Assembly: GCA_015064445.1 (NCBI GenBank)
Contig: SVSE01000004.1
Span: 62,001-126,000, forward strand
DNA from: Oscillospiraceae bacterium
GTDB lineage: Bacteria > Bacillota > Clostridia > Oscillospirales > CAG-272
Reading direction: 5' to 3'
DNA length: 64,000 nt
Shown: in pieces, positions 42,528 to 51,008 of the stretch
Layout of the letters: each line of letters opens with the position of its first letter
Position numbering within the stretch: position 1 is the stretch's first letter
Program-made: the position numbers and the translations under genes
The notes under the pieces: model-generated
What the model saw: only the letters and a program-made list of their open reading frames with translations
What the model was told of the DNA's origin: nothing
Database searches by the model: none

Positions 42528-44468
42528 ATGAAGAAAAGACTTTTTATCGCCTTGCTCGTTGCAATCGTTGCCTGTCTTTTTGCTCTCTCAGTTAGCGCCG
42601 CAAATGAGGTAACCTTGACAAGTGGCGAAACAGTAGATTTTGAAACCGTTTTCAAGATCAGCTCCATCAATTGGAAAGGACTAGATGGTGTAACAACCAA
42701 GGTTGACAATGTAGTAACCGGATATAACACAGGCTACTCAGAGAATAGTATTGTTCACGTTACATTCCCTGATGAGATCAACGGTATCGACTGTAACGGA
42801 CTTTTTGGCCCTTACGGAGATTCCGGATCGTCAAGTATCAAAACCATCACATTCGCCGCAACTGATACATTCTTCATCAACGGCGACAATACATTCTCAA
42901 GCTGCTCCGTTACAACAGTAACCTTTAACCCTAACTGTGTTGTTGATTTCAGAAAGGGTAGCTTTGCGGAATGCAAATCACTTACACAGATCACTTTCCC
43001 TAAGTTCATCTCTCTTGCAGGTGGCGCATTCAAGAGTTGCTCTAACATGGTAAACACAAACGACCTTATTTTCGCAGAGGGATTGACCTCAATTGGTGGC
43101 CACGCATTCAACGGATGCACATCTCTTACAGGAACAATTTATCTCCCAAACTCAATTGAAACAATAGGCGAGTATGTATTTAATAACACCGGCTTTACAG
43201 GTGTTGATTTCAGCAAATGCTCTAACCTAACCGTAGCAGGCGGAAACTACGAGGCTCCGTTTGGAAATATGGACAATCTTACAACTCTTGATATGAGCGC
43301 TTGCACAAGCCTTAATGCTATAAGGCCTAACTTCTCTCAGGGCAGCGACAACTTGACTGAGGTAATTTTGCCACCCAACCTTACAGCAATCCCAGGCAAG
43401 GCGTTTGCGCAATGTCCTAAGCTCCAATCAATTGTAATTCCTGCATCCTGCACAAGCATCGGCGATGAAGCGTTTATGCAGGCAGGTAACTCTCTTACCA
43501 CCAAGACATTCACAATGTATATTCAAAGCAATGTTGTATTCCCTTCATCAGGATACGGCGTATTTAACCAATCAAGCGCAAAGATCGAATTTGTTTTGTT
43601 TGGCAACGGCGTAACAGTTGAAAGCTTTAAGACGGCAAACGCAAGTGCGAAAAATCTCCCTGGAAGTGTGAGCATTTCAAGCTTGTCAGCTGACAACTAT
43701 ATGGACCCTGATGACAAGTGGGGATATACAGTTGGCGGAGCGATTTCCGCACACACTATCGTTTACAACTACTGTCCAACACTTGCCCTTACAAAGAGCC
43801 ACTCCGCAACTGACACAATTTGTGGAAACGACGATTATTGCTCGGATTGTGGTTATCACACCTTAACTCCACACGTTGGCGAGCCATCTGTAACTTATCC
43901 AAACGGATACACAAAGAGCGGTCTTGCTCAAACCTGCCACCTTGCAGCTTGCAACGGCAACATCAAGACAACTCTAAAGCCGATTTTCGAAACCGTTGGC
44001 TATTCCGTTAAGGAAAAGGGTGGATACGGAATTGTCTCGACCTTCTACGTAAATCCAACCGCGCTTAAGGCGTACGAGGATATAAACGGAAAGCTCACAA
44101 TCGGTATTATCGTTGCTAACGCAAAAACTATCGGTCAAGATGCGTTTATGACAAAGGGCGACGACGGAAAATACAAGCTCAACGCGACAAAGGGAATTCA
44201 GGTTGAAATGTCCGACGTTTATTCAAGAATAGATGCAACTCTCGACCAATTTACCCAAGATGCAGTAGACCTCAATCTCGTAATTGCGCTCTACGTTGCC
44301 GATGAAAATGGCGTTTCGTTCGTTCAACACGAGGGAACTTACGCAGGCGAGGTAACAAAGGGCGAGTCAACTCTTGATTTCGTAACTATTTCAAAAATAG
44401 CCGAGCTCACAGATGTAACTCTTCCATTCGTTGTTCCAACACCGTCAGGAAACGAAGAAAACGAGTAA
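42528..44468 (+). CDS. Secreted leucine-rich repeat (BspA-like) protein
   Basis: A 646-residue exported protein with signal peptide MKKRLFIALLVAIVACLFAL. Residues about 60-400 are BspA/LRR_5 repeats (LTSIGGHAFNGCTSLTG, NSIETIGEYVF, SCTSIGDEAFM), which form an extracellular solenoid. From about 415 there is a CGNDDYCSDCG cysteine motif and a C-terminal beta-rich domain (480-640) shared with the protein at 52663-54261. No sortase motif, lipobox or obvious anchor is seen. It follows the aminotransferase by 30 bp with AAGGAGAAAA and may be co-transcribed. Confidence 0.85.
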   Translation: MKKRLFIALLVAIVACLFALSVSAANEVTLTSGETVDFETVFKISSINWKGLDGVTTKVDNVVTGYNTGYSENSIVHVTFPDEINGIDCNGLFGPYGDSGSSSIKTITFAATDTFFINGDNTFSSCSVTTVTFNPNCVVDFRKGSFAECKSLTQITFPKFISLAGGAFKSCSNMVNTNDLIFAEGLTSIGGHAFNGCTSLTGTIYLPNSIETIGEYVFNNTGFTGVDFSKCSNLTVAGGNYEAPFGNMDNLTTLDMSACTSLNAIRPNFSQGSDNLTEVILPPNLTAIPGKAFAQCPKLQSIVIPASCTSIGDEAFMQAGNSLTTKTFTMYIQSNVVFPSSGYGVFNQSSAKIEFVLFGNGVTVESFKTANASAKNLPGSVSISSLSADNYMDPDDKWGYTVGGAISAHTIVYNYCPTLALTKSHSATDTICGNDDYCSDCGYHTLTPHVGEPSVTYPNGYTKSGLAQTCHLAACNGNIKTTLKPIFETVGYSVKEKGGYGIVSTFYVNPTALKAYEDINGKLTIGIIVANAKTIGQDAFMTKGDDGKYKLNATKGIQVEMSDVYSRIDATLDQFTQDAVDLNLVIALYVADENGVSFVQHEGTYAGEVTKGESTLDFVTISKIAELTDVTLPFVVPTPSGNEENE

Positions 44469-44472
44469 AAAA

Positions 44473-44503
44473 CAAAACGCACTCAATCGAGTGCGTTTTT
44501 TGT
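44473..44503 (+). terminator. Terminator of the surface protein gene
   Basis: AAAACGCACTC / GAGTGCGTTTT with loop AATC and a following TTTTTTG run. Confidence 0.85.
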
Positions 44504-44522
44504 GTGTGATTTTCAAGAAGCA

Positions 44523-44843
44523 AGTTAGACAAGGCGCACCGCAGTAGACGGATTCATCAAATTAAGCGTCTTTGTGCTAAATTATCCTGCGAACCCCCAA
44601 AACTTACTTCGTGCATTTCGGGGAACCCCAGCGCTAGGCTCTGCTTTCGCCTTGGGCGACGGTGTACTCAGTGTACATCTAGGTCAAGGGGAAAGCTAGT
44701 AACGACGCATAATGACGCACAAAGCGATTTAAGCATCTTTGTGCTAAATTAGACAAGGCGTACCGGAAGATAGCGGGCGATGGCTATCTTTGTGATAGTC
44801 AAGGTCGCTATCATGGAACAACGCAGTATAATGACGCACAAAG
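44523..44843. repeat. Structured element S2: a 5' fragment and copies B and C in tandem
   Basis: A 5' fragment (44523-44552) is followed by copy B (44570-44724) with outer helix CTTTGTGC/GCACAAAG and inner helix GCTTTC+CCTTG / CAAGG+GAAAGC, then copy C (44737-44843) with the same outer helix and inner GATAGC/GCTATC plus CTATC/GATAG. Copy C ends 3 bp from the GH36 stop codon. This accounts for the whole 378-bp gap; no gene is seen. Confidence 0.78.
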
Positions 44844-44846
44844 TGC

Positions 44847-46442
44847 TTAGGGGTTGAAGCTTTCGGTGCCCTTCTCCCCATACCAGTTATACTCAACTCT
44901 TTCGCCATTGATTTTATAGATTTGTGGGCGAGTGGTTTCCATCCAGTCGAGTGGGATTAGCTCATCCCTTTGAACGGATGCTATCTCGAATGCTCTTGAG
45001 AGCTCCTTTTCCTGCTCGGCGCTCAAAATTCCTGGCTTACAGGAAACAAACAATGCTGAGCCACTTCTTGACAAGATGTCAAGCCACTTGGAGTTGAGCT
45101 CCCACGGAACGAGTCCCATAATTCCAACACAGTCGGCATCTGCACCAAAGAATGCGTTATTTTGACAAGCTCTAAATGCAAGGGTGTTGATGCCCATTTT
45201 CGCTGTGCGTTGCCATTCAACGCCACTTGTATCATCGCCCGTTCTATTGAGCTGATGAAGTCCTGCGCAAAGGTGTCCTATTGCGTTACAGCCGATGATT
45301 ACAGCACCGTTTGAGCTGTCCTTTATTACCTTGTAAAAGGTCTTCACAATCTCGGCGCTTGTTTTTGTTTTATCGTAGAAGCTCCATTTTCCAACCGTGA
45401 GGGCATCTTGAAGCTCAAAGCCCCATTTTCCAAAAATATCAAAGGTTGAAAAGTCGTGCTTGATTAGCTGATAGCCCCAGTCAACAATTCTCTTGGTTGT
45501 TTGAGCTACATATTCGAGCACCCTTGGATGCGACGGATCGAGGACGCAATCGTTTCTTTCAAGATACACATCCTCGGAGAAGGTGTCAACCTTTCTTGGC
45601 TCGTCATCCTTACCGTTTATGAGGTAGCGCACCCAAATTCCAGGGCGCACGCCGATTTCCTTCATCTCATCGCAAAGGCGCTTCATATCAGGAAAGCGCT
45701 CATTTCCTCTGTCCCATGGCGCATCGGTTGGATTTGGTTGCCAACCGTCGTCAATTACCATATAAGGCACATTTTGACAGCCCTGTGTCAATCTTTTAAC
45801 AAATTTTGTGTCGGAAATAATCTGCTCGTGCGAGCTTTTTCCGTATGCATAGTACCAGTTATTTGAGCCATAGACAACATGGTCGGTTGTATATGGGCTT
45901 GGGCTCATAACGGAGCAGAATTTTTTAAGAGCGCTAAACGCACTTTGGTCCTTGTATTCCTTAAAGAATATGCTCGCACACTCAAGCTCTCTTGTGCCAA
46001 GGTCAGTTCCTCTTGTACCGTTTCCAATATCGAGCCAAAGAGTTACGCCTGCGAGGTCGCATTGCCAAAAGCAAAGCGCATTCGGCTGAACACCAACACC
46101 AAAGCAAGAGGTTTCTCTGCCCTCGTAATTTTCATTTAGGTCGCTACCGTTTGAGGTTACAAAATACCATGGCATACATCTTTGAGGGTCTATTCCTCGC
46201 CATTCGAGGTCGCCATAGCCTCTCTCCCACGCGTCGCCAAGCACCTTTACGCCGTGCTTTAAGGGCTCATTCCAACGAAGTCGCAAATATCTTACTGGCT
46301 TTTTTGCGCTAATATATGGCTTCAGGGTGTCGTTTTCAAGCGAAAAACGCACACATACCTCGCCGTTTTCGGTTTTGCTTGCAAAATCAACGCACGAGTC
46401 CTCGAAATATACGCTTGTAATGTCAGGCAATCTAATTTTCAT
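44847..46442 (-). CDS. GH36-like glycoside hydrolase (alpha-galactosidase clan)
   Basis: A 531-residue clan GH-D type protein. An N-terminal beta domain (1-190) precedes a TIM barrel. PYMVIDDGWQPN, GIWVRYLI, the putative nucleophile Asp in LIKHDFSTFD (about residue 331) and the putative acid/base in NRTGDDTSG (about 403) follow the family order. The protein lacks a signal peptide and would act on imported sugars. Start at 46442 has AAAGGAG; it overlaps the end of the radical SAM gene by 11 bp, an odd partner. Confidence 0.83.
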   Translation of the reverse strand: MKIRLPDITSVYFEDSCVDFASKTENGEVCVRFSLENDTLKPYISAKKPVRYLRLRWNEPLKHGVKVLGDAWERGYGDLEWRGIDPQRCMPWYFVTSNGSDLNENYEGRETSCFGVGVQPNALCFWQCDLAGVTLWLDIGNGTRGTDLGTRELECASIFFKEYKDQSAFSALKKFCSVMSPSPYTTDHVVYGSNNWYYAYGKSSHEQIISDTKFVKRLTQGCQNVPYMVIDDGWQPNPTDAPWDRGNERFPDMKRLCDEMKEIGVRPGIWVRYLINGKDDEPRKVDTFSEDVYLERNDCVLDPSHPRVLEYVAQTTKRIVDWGYQLIKHDFSTFDIFGKWGFELQDALTVGKWSFYDKTKTSAEIVKTFYKVIKDSSNGAVIIGCNAIGHLCAGLHQLNRTGDDTSGVEWQRTAKMGINTLAFRACQNNAFFGADADCVGIMGLVPWELNSKWLDILSRSGSALFVSCKPGILSAEQEKELSRAFEIASVQRDELIPLDWMETTRPQIYKINGERVEYNWYGEKGTESFNP

Positions 46443-47328
46443 ATTGTTCTCCTTTGAAGCTCGGCGTATATTCCTTGCTTGCCGAGGTCTTTTCTTGTAT
46501 ATATCCGTCGTAGCCGAGCTCGATTGCCCTGTCAACGACGCTTTGATATTCAAAGGTTGTTATTCTGCGACGGAGCGCCTTGTCCTCTCCGTCATAAAAA
46601 TCGGGAGTGTATTGACTCATAAGCGAGAGCTTTATGGCGCTTATATCGACACGCTCTGCCACCCTTTCGAGAATTTTAATTGAATCCTCTCGGTGCGAGG
46701 GCAGAACGAGGTGGCGCAAAATCACGCCTTTTTTCATCATTCCATCATTGTCAAAATCGCATTTTGGCACTATTTCAAGCATTTTTTCAAGCGATGCAAG
46801 CGCCCACTTAAAATAGTCTGGGGCAAGGGAATATTTTCTTGCAAGCTCGGGCGAAAAATACTTGATATCGGTCAAGAAAATGTCCACATACGAGGACATT
46901 TTTTCAATTTCAAAGGGCTTTTCATAGCCACCTGTATTATACACAACGGGAATTTTCAGCGTCTCCCTTATCTTGTCGAGCGCCTCTCGTATAAACGGAG
47001 AAAACTGCGTTGGAGACACGAGATTTATGTTGTGTGCGCCTCTCTCTTGTAGGGACAGCATCGCATCTGAGAGCGCGTCAACGCTCATTTTCTCGCCATT
47101 TAGCGTATGGCTTATGTCCTTGTTTTGACAGTAAACGCATTTTAGAGGACAGCCCGAAAAGAAAATCGCGCCACTTCCGTTTTTGCCACTAATGCAGGGC
47201 TCTTCCCAGCTGTGTAGCATCGTTTTCGCTACGCTTACATAGTCGAGCGCTCCACATACGCCTGCGCGCTCACTACGGTTAGCTCCACACTCTCTTGGAC
47301 AAAGAGTGCAATTTAATATTTCGTTCAT
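46432..47328 (-). CDS. Radical SAM protein, PflX-like (COG1313 type)
   Basis: A 298-residue Fe-S protein. The radical SAM cluster site is SGCPLKCVYCQN; an N-terminal cysteine set CTLCPRECG resembles that of PflX/activase-related proteins. NLVSPTQFSPFIREAL and VVYNTGGYE follow the family. Its target is unknown. The start at 47328 has AGGAGTG upstream; sequence beyond is a dispersed 75-bp repeat that happens to be open. Overlaps the GH36-like gene. Confidence 0.88.
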   Translation of the reverse strand: MNEILNCTLCPRECGANRSERAGVCGALDYVSVAKTMLHSWEEPCISGKNGSGAIFFSGCPLKCVYCQNKDISHTLNGEKMSVDALSDAMLSLQERGAHNINLVSPTQFSPFIREALDKIRETLKIPVVYNTGGYEKPFEIEKMSSYVDIFLTDIKYFSPELARKYSLAPDYFKWALASLEKMLEIVPKCDFDNDGMMKKGVILRHLVLPSHREDSIKILERVAERVDISAIKLSLMSQYTPDFYDGEDKALRRRITTFEYQSVVDRAIELGYDGYIQEKTSASKEYTPSFKGEQYEN

Positions 47329-47340
47329 TTTCGCACTCCT

Positions 47341-47473
47341 TAGCATTCCGAATTCCGCACGGACCAGCGTCCGAGGCAAATCCCGCGTTCGCTTAGTAAG
47401 TATTGAATAACTCCCACGAAGCAATCTCATTCCTCATTCCGAATTCCTCATTCCGAATTCCTCATTCCGAATT
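47341..47473. repeat. GAATTC repeats flanking a 75-bp repeat (copy 1)
   Basis: R-family units at 47341-47358 and 47428-47473 border a 75-bp unit (47357-47433) that starts CACGGACCAGCGTCCGAGGC and ends CGAAGCAATCTCATTCC. The same unit with one or two changes is at 49728-49800. Confidence 0.8.
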
Positions 47474-47803
47474 TTAAAGTGCCCCTGTGGTTAGCTTGAT
47501 AATCTTCTTAATATCATCCGGCTGAATCTCTGCCTCGTGAGCTGTGCGATTTTTGGATTCGTAGCCACATTTTTCGCACTTATGCACTATTACATAGCCC
47601 TTTTTAGAGCTGATTTCAACTCTTATCGGGCGCATTATTCCACCACAATCGCTCGCTCTGTCGCCTGGCATTATGTCAACATGCTTCGAGCAAAGGCACT
47701 TCGGACAATGATTTCTCGACGAGTAGCCAAGAGGCTCTACCTCGTACCCACAATTTTCACATATAAATCCGTTATCGTTTTTTGTAAATCTTTTTGTTTC
47801 CAT
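47474..47803 (-). CDS. RNHCP-domain zinc protein
   Basis: A 109-residue protein with six or more metal-type cysteines: FICENCG, HCPKCLCSKH, DCGG and HKCEKCG. The RNHCP motif (SRNHCPKC) defines the family PF12647. Probably a zinc-binding RNA- or ribosome-associated protein; the role is unknown. Ribosome site CGGAG 6 bp upstream. Confidence 0.88.
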   Translation of the reverse strand: METKRFTKNDNGFICENCGYEVEPLGYSSRNHCPKCLCSKHVDIMPGDRASDCGGIMRPIRVEISSKKGYVIVHKCEKCGYESKNRTAHEAEIQPDDIKKIIKLTTGAL

Positions 47804-47896
47804 TTTAACTCCGATTAAATAGATGGCGAGGCATAAAAACCCGCCGTTTGAAAGTCTTTAGGCAAAGCTAGTAATGACGCATAAATGCCCACACAA

Positions 47897-48119
47897 TGAG
47901 GCTTTTAGGCAAAATTAGACAAGGCGTACCGGAAGATAGCGGGCGAAGGCTATCTTTGCTTATTACGATGTGCAACAAGTAACAAGGTTCTGACTTGCAA
48001 AAATTCTACTTGATTTTTGCAACACGCATAGCGTGCTATTTGCAAAAATAGAATGTCAGGTTCTTATAGTCAAGGTCGCTATCGTGGAACAGCGCAGTAT
48101 AATGAAGCATAAAAGCCTC
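47897..48119. repeat. Structured element S2, copy D, interrupted by S1
   Basis: Outer helix GAGGCTTTTA (47897-47906) with TAAAAGCCTC (48110-48119), the latter overlapping the mnmE stop codon. Inside, the sequence matches copy C up to GGCTATCTTTG and resumes at TAGTCAAGGTC; the intervening ~108 bp is an S1 element. A 3' fragment of S2 lies at about 47859-47888. Confidence 0.78.
47959..48066 (+). repeat. Structured element S1, copy 4 (diverged)
   Basis: Same plan as copies 1-3 with different helices: closing CTGAC/GTCAG, then TTGCAAAAAT/ATTTTTGCAA, CACGC/GCGTG and CTATTT/AAATAG. Retained words are AAGGTTC, CTA.TTG in the first loop, and GGTTCTT at the end. Confidence 0.82.
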
Positions 48120-49497
48120 ATTTGCCGACACAGAAGCGCGAAAAAATTGTATTCACTACCTCTTCACTCACGCCTCTTGCATCAATCTCGTTAAGAGATG
48201 CGAGGGCTTCCTCTAAGGAGAAGCAGATTATGTCAGGGCTTTCGCCTATTTTCAAGCGCTCACTTGCCTCTCCTACCCTTTCAAGGGCTACGGACAAGGC
48301 GCTTGCCTGTCTTGCGTTTGTAATTACGGCATCGTTTGAAATGTCAATCTCGTCAAGGGCGTACATTTCGCTAAGCTCCTTGGCAAGAGAGTCAAGACCG
48401 TCGCCACTTTTTGCGCTCATATACACAACTCTTGGCACGGTGTTTTTTATCTTTTCCTCGAATTCGAGGCTCATTTTTCTTTCGGAATCGCTCTTGTTTA
48501 TAATTGCGATAGCGCTTTTTAACGACACGCTATCAAGGATTTCGTAATCCTCGCTATTTTCGTGCACGCTTCCGTCAAAGACTGCAAGCACCAGCTCGCT
48601 CTCGTCAAGACGCGCCCTCGCCCTTTCAACGCCGATTTTCTCGACTGCATCCTGAGTTTCTCTTATTCCCGCAGTATCGGACAAGCGAAGCGTTACATCG
48701 CCTACGCTAACCGTGTGCTCAATTACATCTCGAGTTGTGCCTGCAATATCGGTAACTATTGCGAGGTCCTCGCCACTTATTGCGTTATAAAGCGAGCTTT
48801 TTCCTGCGTTAGGGCGACCTACAATTGCGGTTTTCACGCCCTGGATTACAGCTCTTGATGCGCGATATGTGCGTTTAAGTGTCGATAATTTGAGCAAAAT
48901 AGACTCAACGCTATCAGTCATCTGCTCCCTTTCAAGCACGGGAAGCTCCTCGTCGGGATAGTCAACTATAACATAGGCTCTCGCCAAAAGGTCAAGCATC
49001 TCGGCTCTAATTATATCGAGCGCCTGCGAGAGTGCGCTACCTCTTGCATTAACAGACAAACGAAGCTGTGCATCATTTGTGGCATCTATTGCCTGCCCTA
49101 CTGCCTCGGCGCGAGAAAGCGAAAGCTTGCCATTTATGTACGCGCGCCTTGTGAACTCGCCTGGGAGCGCCATGCGCGCACCTGCACCAAGCACAGTCTC
49201 AAGCACTGCCTGTGTTATGTAAAGTCCACCGTGACACGAAATCTCGCACACATCCTCGCCCGTATAGGACGCAGGACCTTTAAAAAATGTCAAAACGACA
49301 TCGTCGATCTCCTTGCCATCGCGCAGAATTTTGCCATAATAGCATTTTCTGCCCTCTGGATTTTCAAGTCTTTTCCCATTTGGCAAAACGAAAATACGCC
49401 CCACAATGTCGAGCGCCTCTTGTCCGCTTATTCTAATTATCGCAACTCCACCCTTGCCCTTGGCACTCGAAATTGCACCGATTGTGTCGTTTATCAT
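48118..49497 (-). CDS. mnmE: tRNA modification GTPase MnmE
   Basis: A 459-residue enzyme that, with MnmG, builds the cmnm5 group on U34 of tRNAs. N-terminal tetrahydrofolate-binding domain (DTIGAISSAKGKGGVAIIRISG, GPASYTGEDVCEISCHGG), helical domain, G domain (GRPNAGKSSLYN, DTAGIRETQD, INKSD), and the C-terminal catalytic CVGK. Ribosome site AGAGG; promoter at 49522-49550. It is away from mnmG, which often neighbours it near the origin in Firmicutes. Confidence 0.97.
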   Translation of the reverse strand: MINDTIGAISSAKGKGGVAIIRISGQEALDIVGRIFVLPNGKRLENPEGRKCYYGKILRDGKEIDDVVLTFFKGPASYTGEDVCEISCHGGLYITQAVLETVLGAGARMALPGEFTRRAYINGKLSLSRAEAVGQAIDATNDAQLRLSVNARGSALSQALDIIRAEMLDLLARAYVIVDYPDEELPVLEREQMTDSVESILLKLSTLKRTYRASRAVIQGVKTAIVGRPNAGKSSLYNAISGEDLAIVTDIAGTTRDVIEHTVSVGDVTLRLSDTAGIRETQDAVEKIGVERARARLDESELVLAVFDGSVHENSEDYEILDSVSLKSAIAIINKSDSERKMSLEFEEKIKNTVPRVVYMSAKSGDGLDSLAKELSEMYALDEIDISNDAVITNARQASALSVALERVGEASERLKIGESPDIICFSLEEALASLNEIDARGVSEEVVNTIFSRFCVGK

Positions 49498-49521
49498 AAT
49501 AGCACCTGCCTTATCCTCTTT

Positions 49522-49550
49522 ATTTTATCATACGCGAGCGAAAAATTCAA
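49522..49550 (-). promoter_or_regulatory. Promoter of mnmE
   Basis: Minus strand TTGAAT, 17-bp spacer, TAAAAT. Confidence 0.7.
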
Positions 49551-49565
49551 TATTATAAAGCAATA

Positions 49566-49815
49566 TCATTCCGAATTTCTCACGGACAAGCGTCCGAGGC
49601 AAATATACACCTATTGGTGATGATATACAAGGCAAGCCTTGATGATATGCAATTCTGCGAATTGATGATATACGATTTCTTCGAAATCAATGATATACAC
49701 ACTATGTGTGATTTCATTCCGCATTCCTCACGGACCAGCGTCCGAGGCAAATCCCGCGTTCGCTTAGTAAGTATTGAACAACTCCCACGAAGCAATCTCA
49801 TTCCGAATTCCGCAT
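49566..49815. repeat. Hairpin array C with the 75-bp repeat (copy 2) and GAATTC units
   Basis: Array C (49608-49710): stems CACC/GGTG, CAAGG/CCTTG, CAATT/AATTG, GATTTC/GAAATC and CACAC/GTGTG, each separated by ATGATATA or ATGATATG. A truncated 75-bp repeat lies at 49577-49605 and a full one at 49728-49800. R-family units link them. No gene is seen between 49498 and 49957. Confidence 0.8.
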
Positions 49816-49927
49816 TGAAGAACCCAAGCTCGCTGTTCTTTCGAACAGGCTACTACGTAGTTTGTGAAAATCAAATAGCATTTTCACGCTTGGAACCTTG
49901 ATACTCGCTTTCGCTCGTATACGCATT
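49816..49927 (-). repeat. Structured element S1, copy 3
   Basis: Reverse orientation; nearly identical to copy 1, with GAAA in the third hairpin loop. It directly follows the terminator at 49928-49956 on the minus strand. Confidence 0.85.
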
Positions 49928-49956
49928 AAAAAAACCGACACAGTGTGTCGGTTTTT
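49928..49956 (-). terminator. Terminator of the HAD phosphatase gene
   Basis: AAAAACCGACAC / GTGTCGGTTTTT with a 3-nt loop and a T run on the minus strand. The same stem is reused at 62466-62492. Confidence 0.85.
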
Positions 49957-49957
49957 C

Positions 49958-50668
49958 TTATTTTTGTTTTTTCTTTATCTTTTTAGCGTCCTTTTCAGCT
50001 TGAAGGCGTGCCTCCAAGGTGTCAACAATTTCGAGGATTTCCTCTGGCCTTTCTACTAAGTGGTTAGCGCCTGTTTCCTCAAGAAGCTCTCTTTCACGAT
50101 AGCCCCAGCAAACACCGATTGACTCAATTTGAGCGTTTTGCGCTGTCTTTATATCGACATCACTATCTCCTATCATAACGCAGAGGTTAGGCTTAGCACC
50201 TGTCGCCCTTACGATTGCGAGAGTAGATGTTGGATCAGGCTTTGTAGGATATGGGCCCTGACCTACCACCATATTGAAAATTCCCTTGCCAAAAACGGTG
50301 TCGATTATAGTGCTTGCAAGCGAGTGCTGTTTGTTTGTCAAAACTGCAAGCTTGTAGCCCCTGCCCTTGAGCTCCATAATAAGATTTTTGATACCATCAA
50401 ACGCCTTAGTGCGCTGACAGTAGCTCTTTGCATACTCGGCCGTATAGACCTCAAGTGCGCTATCGACGATAAATTCAATCTTCTGCACTTCCTTTGGAAG
50501 TGATCTGCGCACGAGCTCTCTTGCACCGTTATTTATAAATTTCAAAAGCTCGCCACGAGTGCGTGTCTTATAGCCAAGCCTTACGAGCATTCCGTTTATC
50601 GCTGTACGAATATCGTCCAAGGTATCGCAAAGCGTTCCGTCCAAGTCAAAAATAATGGTTTTTAGCAA
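49958..50668 (-). CDS. HAD-family phosphatase (phosphoglycolate phosphatase-like)
   Basis: A 236-residue HAD hydrolase with a cap domain. Motif I IIFDLDGTLCDT, motif II LAVLTNKQ, motif III K in PTKPDP and motif IV MIGDSDVDIKTAQNA are present. I start at a TTG (50668) because AGAGGACAAAAAA precedes it and the HAD motif must lie near the N-terminus; the frame beyond has no homology and runs into the prophage remnant. A C-terminal Lys-rich tail (KDAKKIKKKQK) is odd but harmless. Confidence 0.87.
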   Translation of the reverse strand: MLKTIIFDLDGTLCDTLDDIRTAINGMLVRLGYKTRTRGELLKFINNGARELVRRSLPKEVQKIEFIVDSALEVYTAEYAKSYCQRTKAFDGIKNLIMELKGRGYKLAVLTNKQHSLASTIIDTVFGKGIFNMVVGQGPYPTKPDPTSTLAIVRATGAKPNLCVMIGDSDVDIKTAQNAQIESIGVCWGYRERELLEETGANHLVERPEEILEIVDTLEARLQAEKDAKKIKKKQK

Positions 50669-50735
50669 TTTTTTGTCCTCTTTTTCAAATCGTTGTAAAT
50701 ATTTTACCACAAAGAGCGCTAAAAATAAAGAGCTT

Positions 50736-51008
50736 TTACAAATTTTCCGAGTTTTGCTCCTCGATTTTAGCATCCTGCGTGCTTTCGCCCTCGATTTTTG
50801 CGTTTTCGAGGGGGGATGTGTCGGAATTTTGTCTTTTTGCATCAACATAGCCCTCGGCAAAAATGTACGCGCAAAGAGTGCCAAGCGCACCTAAAAGCGT
50901 GCAAATCTGCTCAATTGTGATATCGTCAACTCCAAAAATGACCAAAATCGCGCTCACAAATCCGATAAGCGAAAGCCAAAGCTTTCTGCTCGCTAATTTT
51001 TTCATCAT
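50736..51008 (-). CDS. Phage holin-like protein
   Basis: A 90-residue protein with two membrane segments (LWLSLIGFVSAILVIFGV and ICTLLGALGTLCAYIFAEGYVDA) and a charged tail, typical of holins of phages from Firmicutes. The start overlaps the stop of the XhlA-like gene (ATGATG/TGA). No endolysin gene follows; the HAD phosphatase comes next. Confidence 0.7.
   Translation of the reverse strand: MMKKLASRKLWLSLIGFVSAILVIFGVDDITIEQICTLLGALGTLCAYIFAEGYVDAKRQNSDTSPLENAKIEGESTQDAKIEEQNSENL

Noticed and set aside
47329-47430. N-terminal extension of the radical SAM protein
   Set aside because: The 34 extra residues are encoded by the 75-bp repeat and the same peptide appears at 49.7 kb; the real start at 47328 has a ribosome site.
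49608-49710. CRISPR array
   Set aside because: The constant parts are only 8 bp, the variable parts are palindromes and no cas genes are near.
50669-50890. Long N-terminal extension of the HAD phosphatase
   Set aside because: It overlaps the holin gene, is Lys/Arg-rich without homology, and the HAD motif belongs near the N-terminus.
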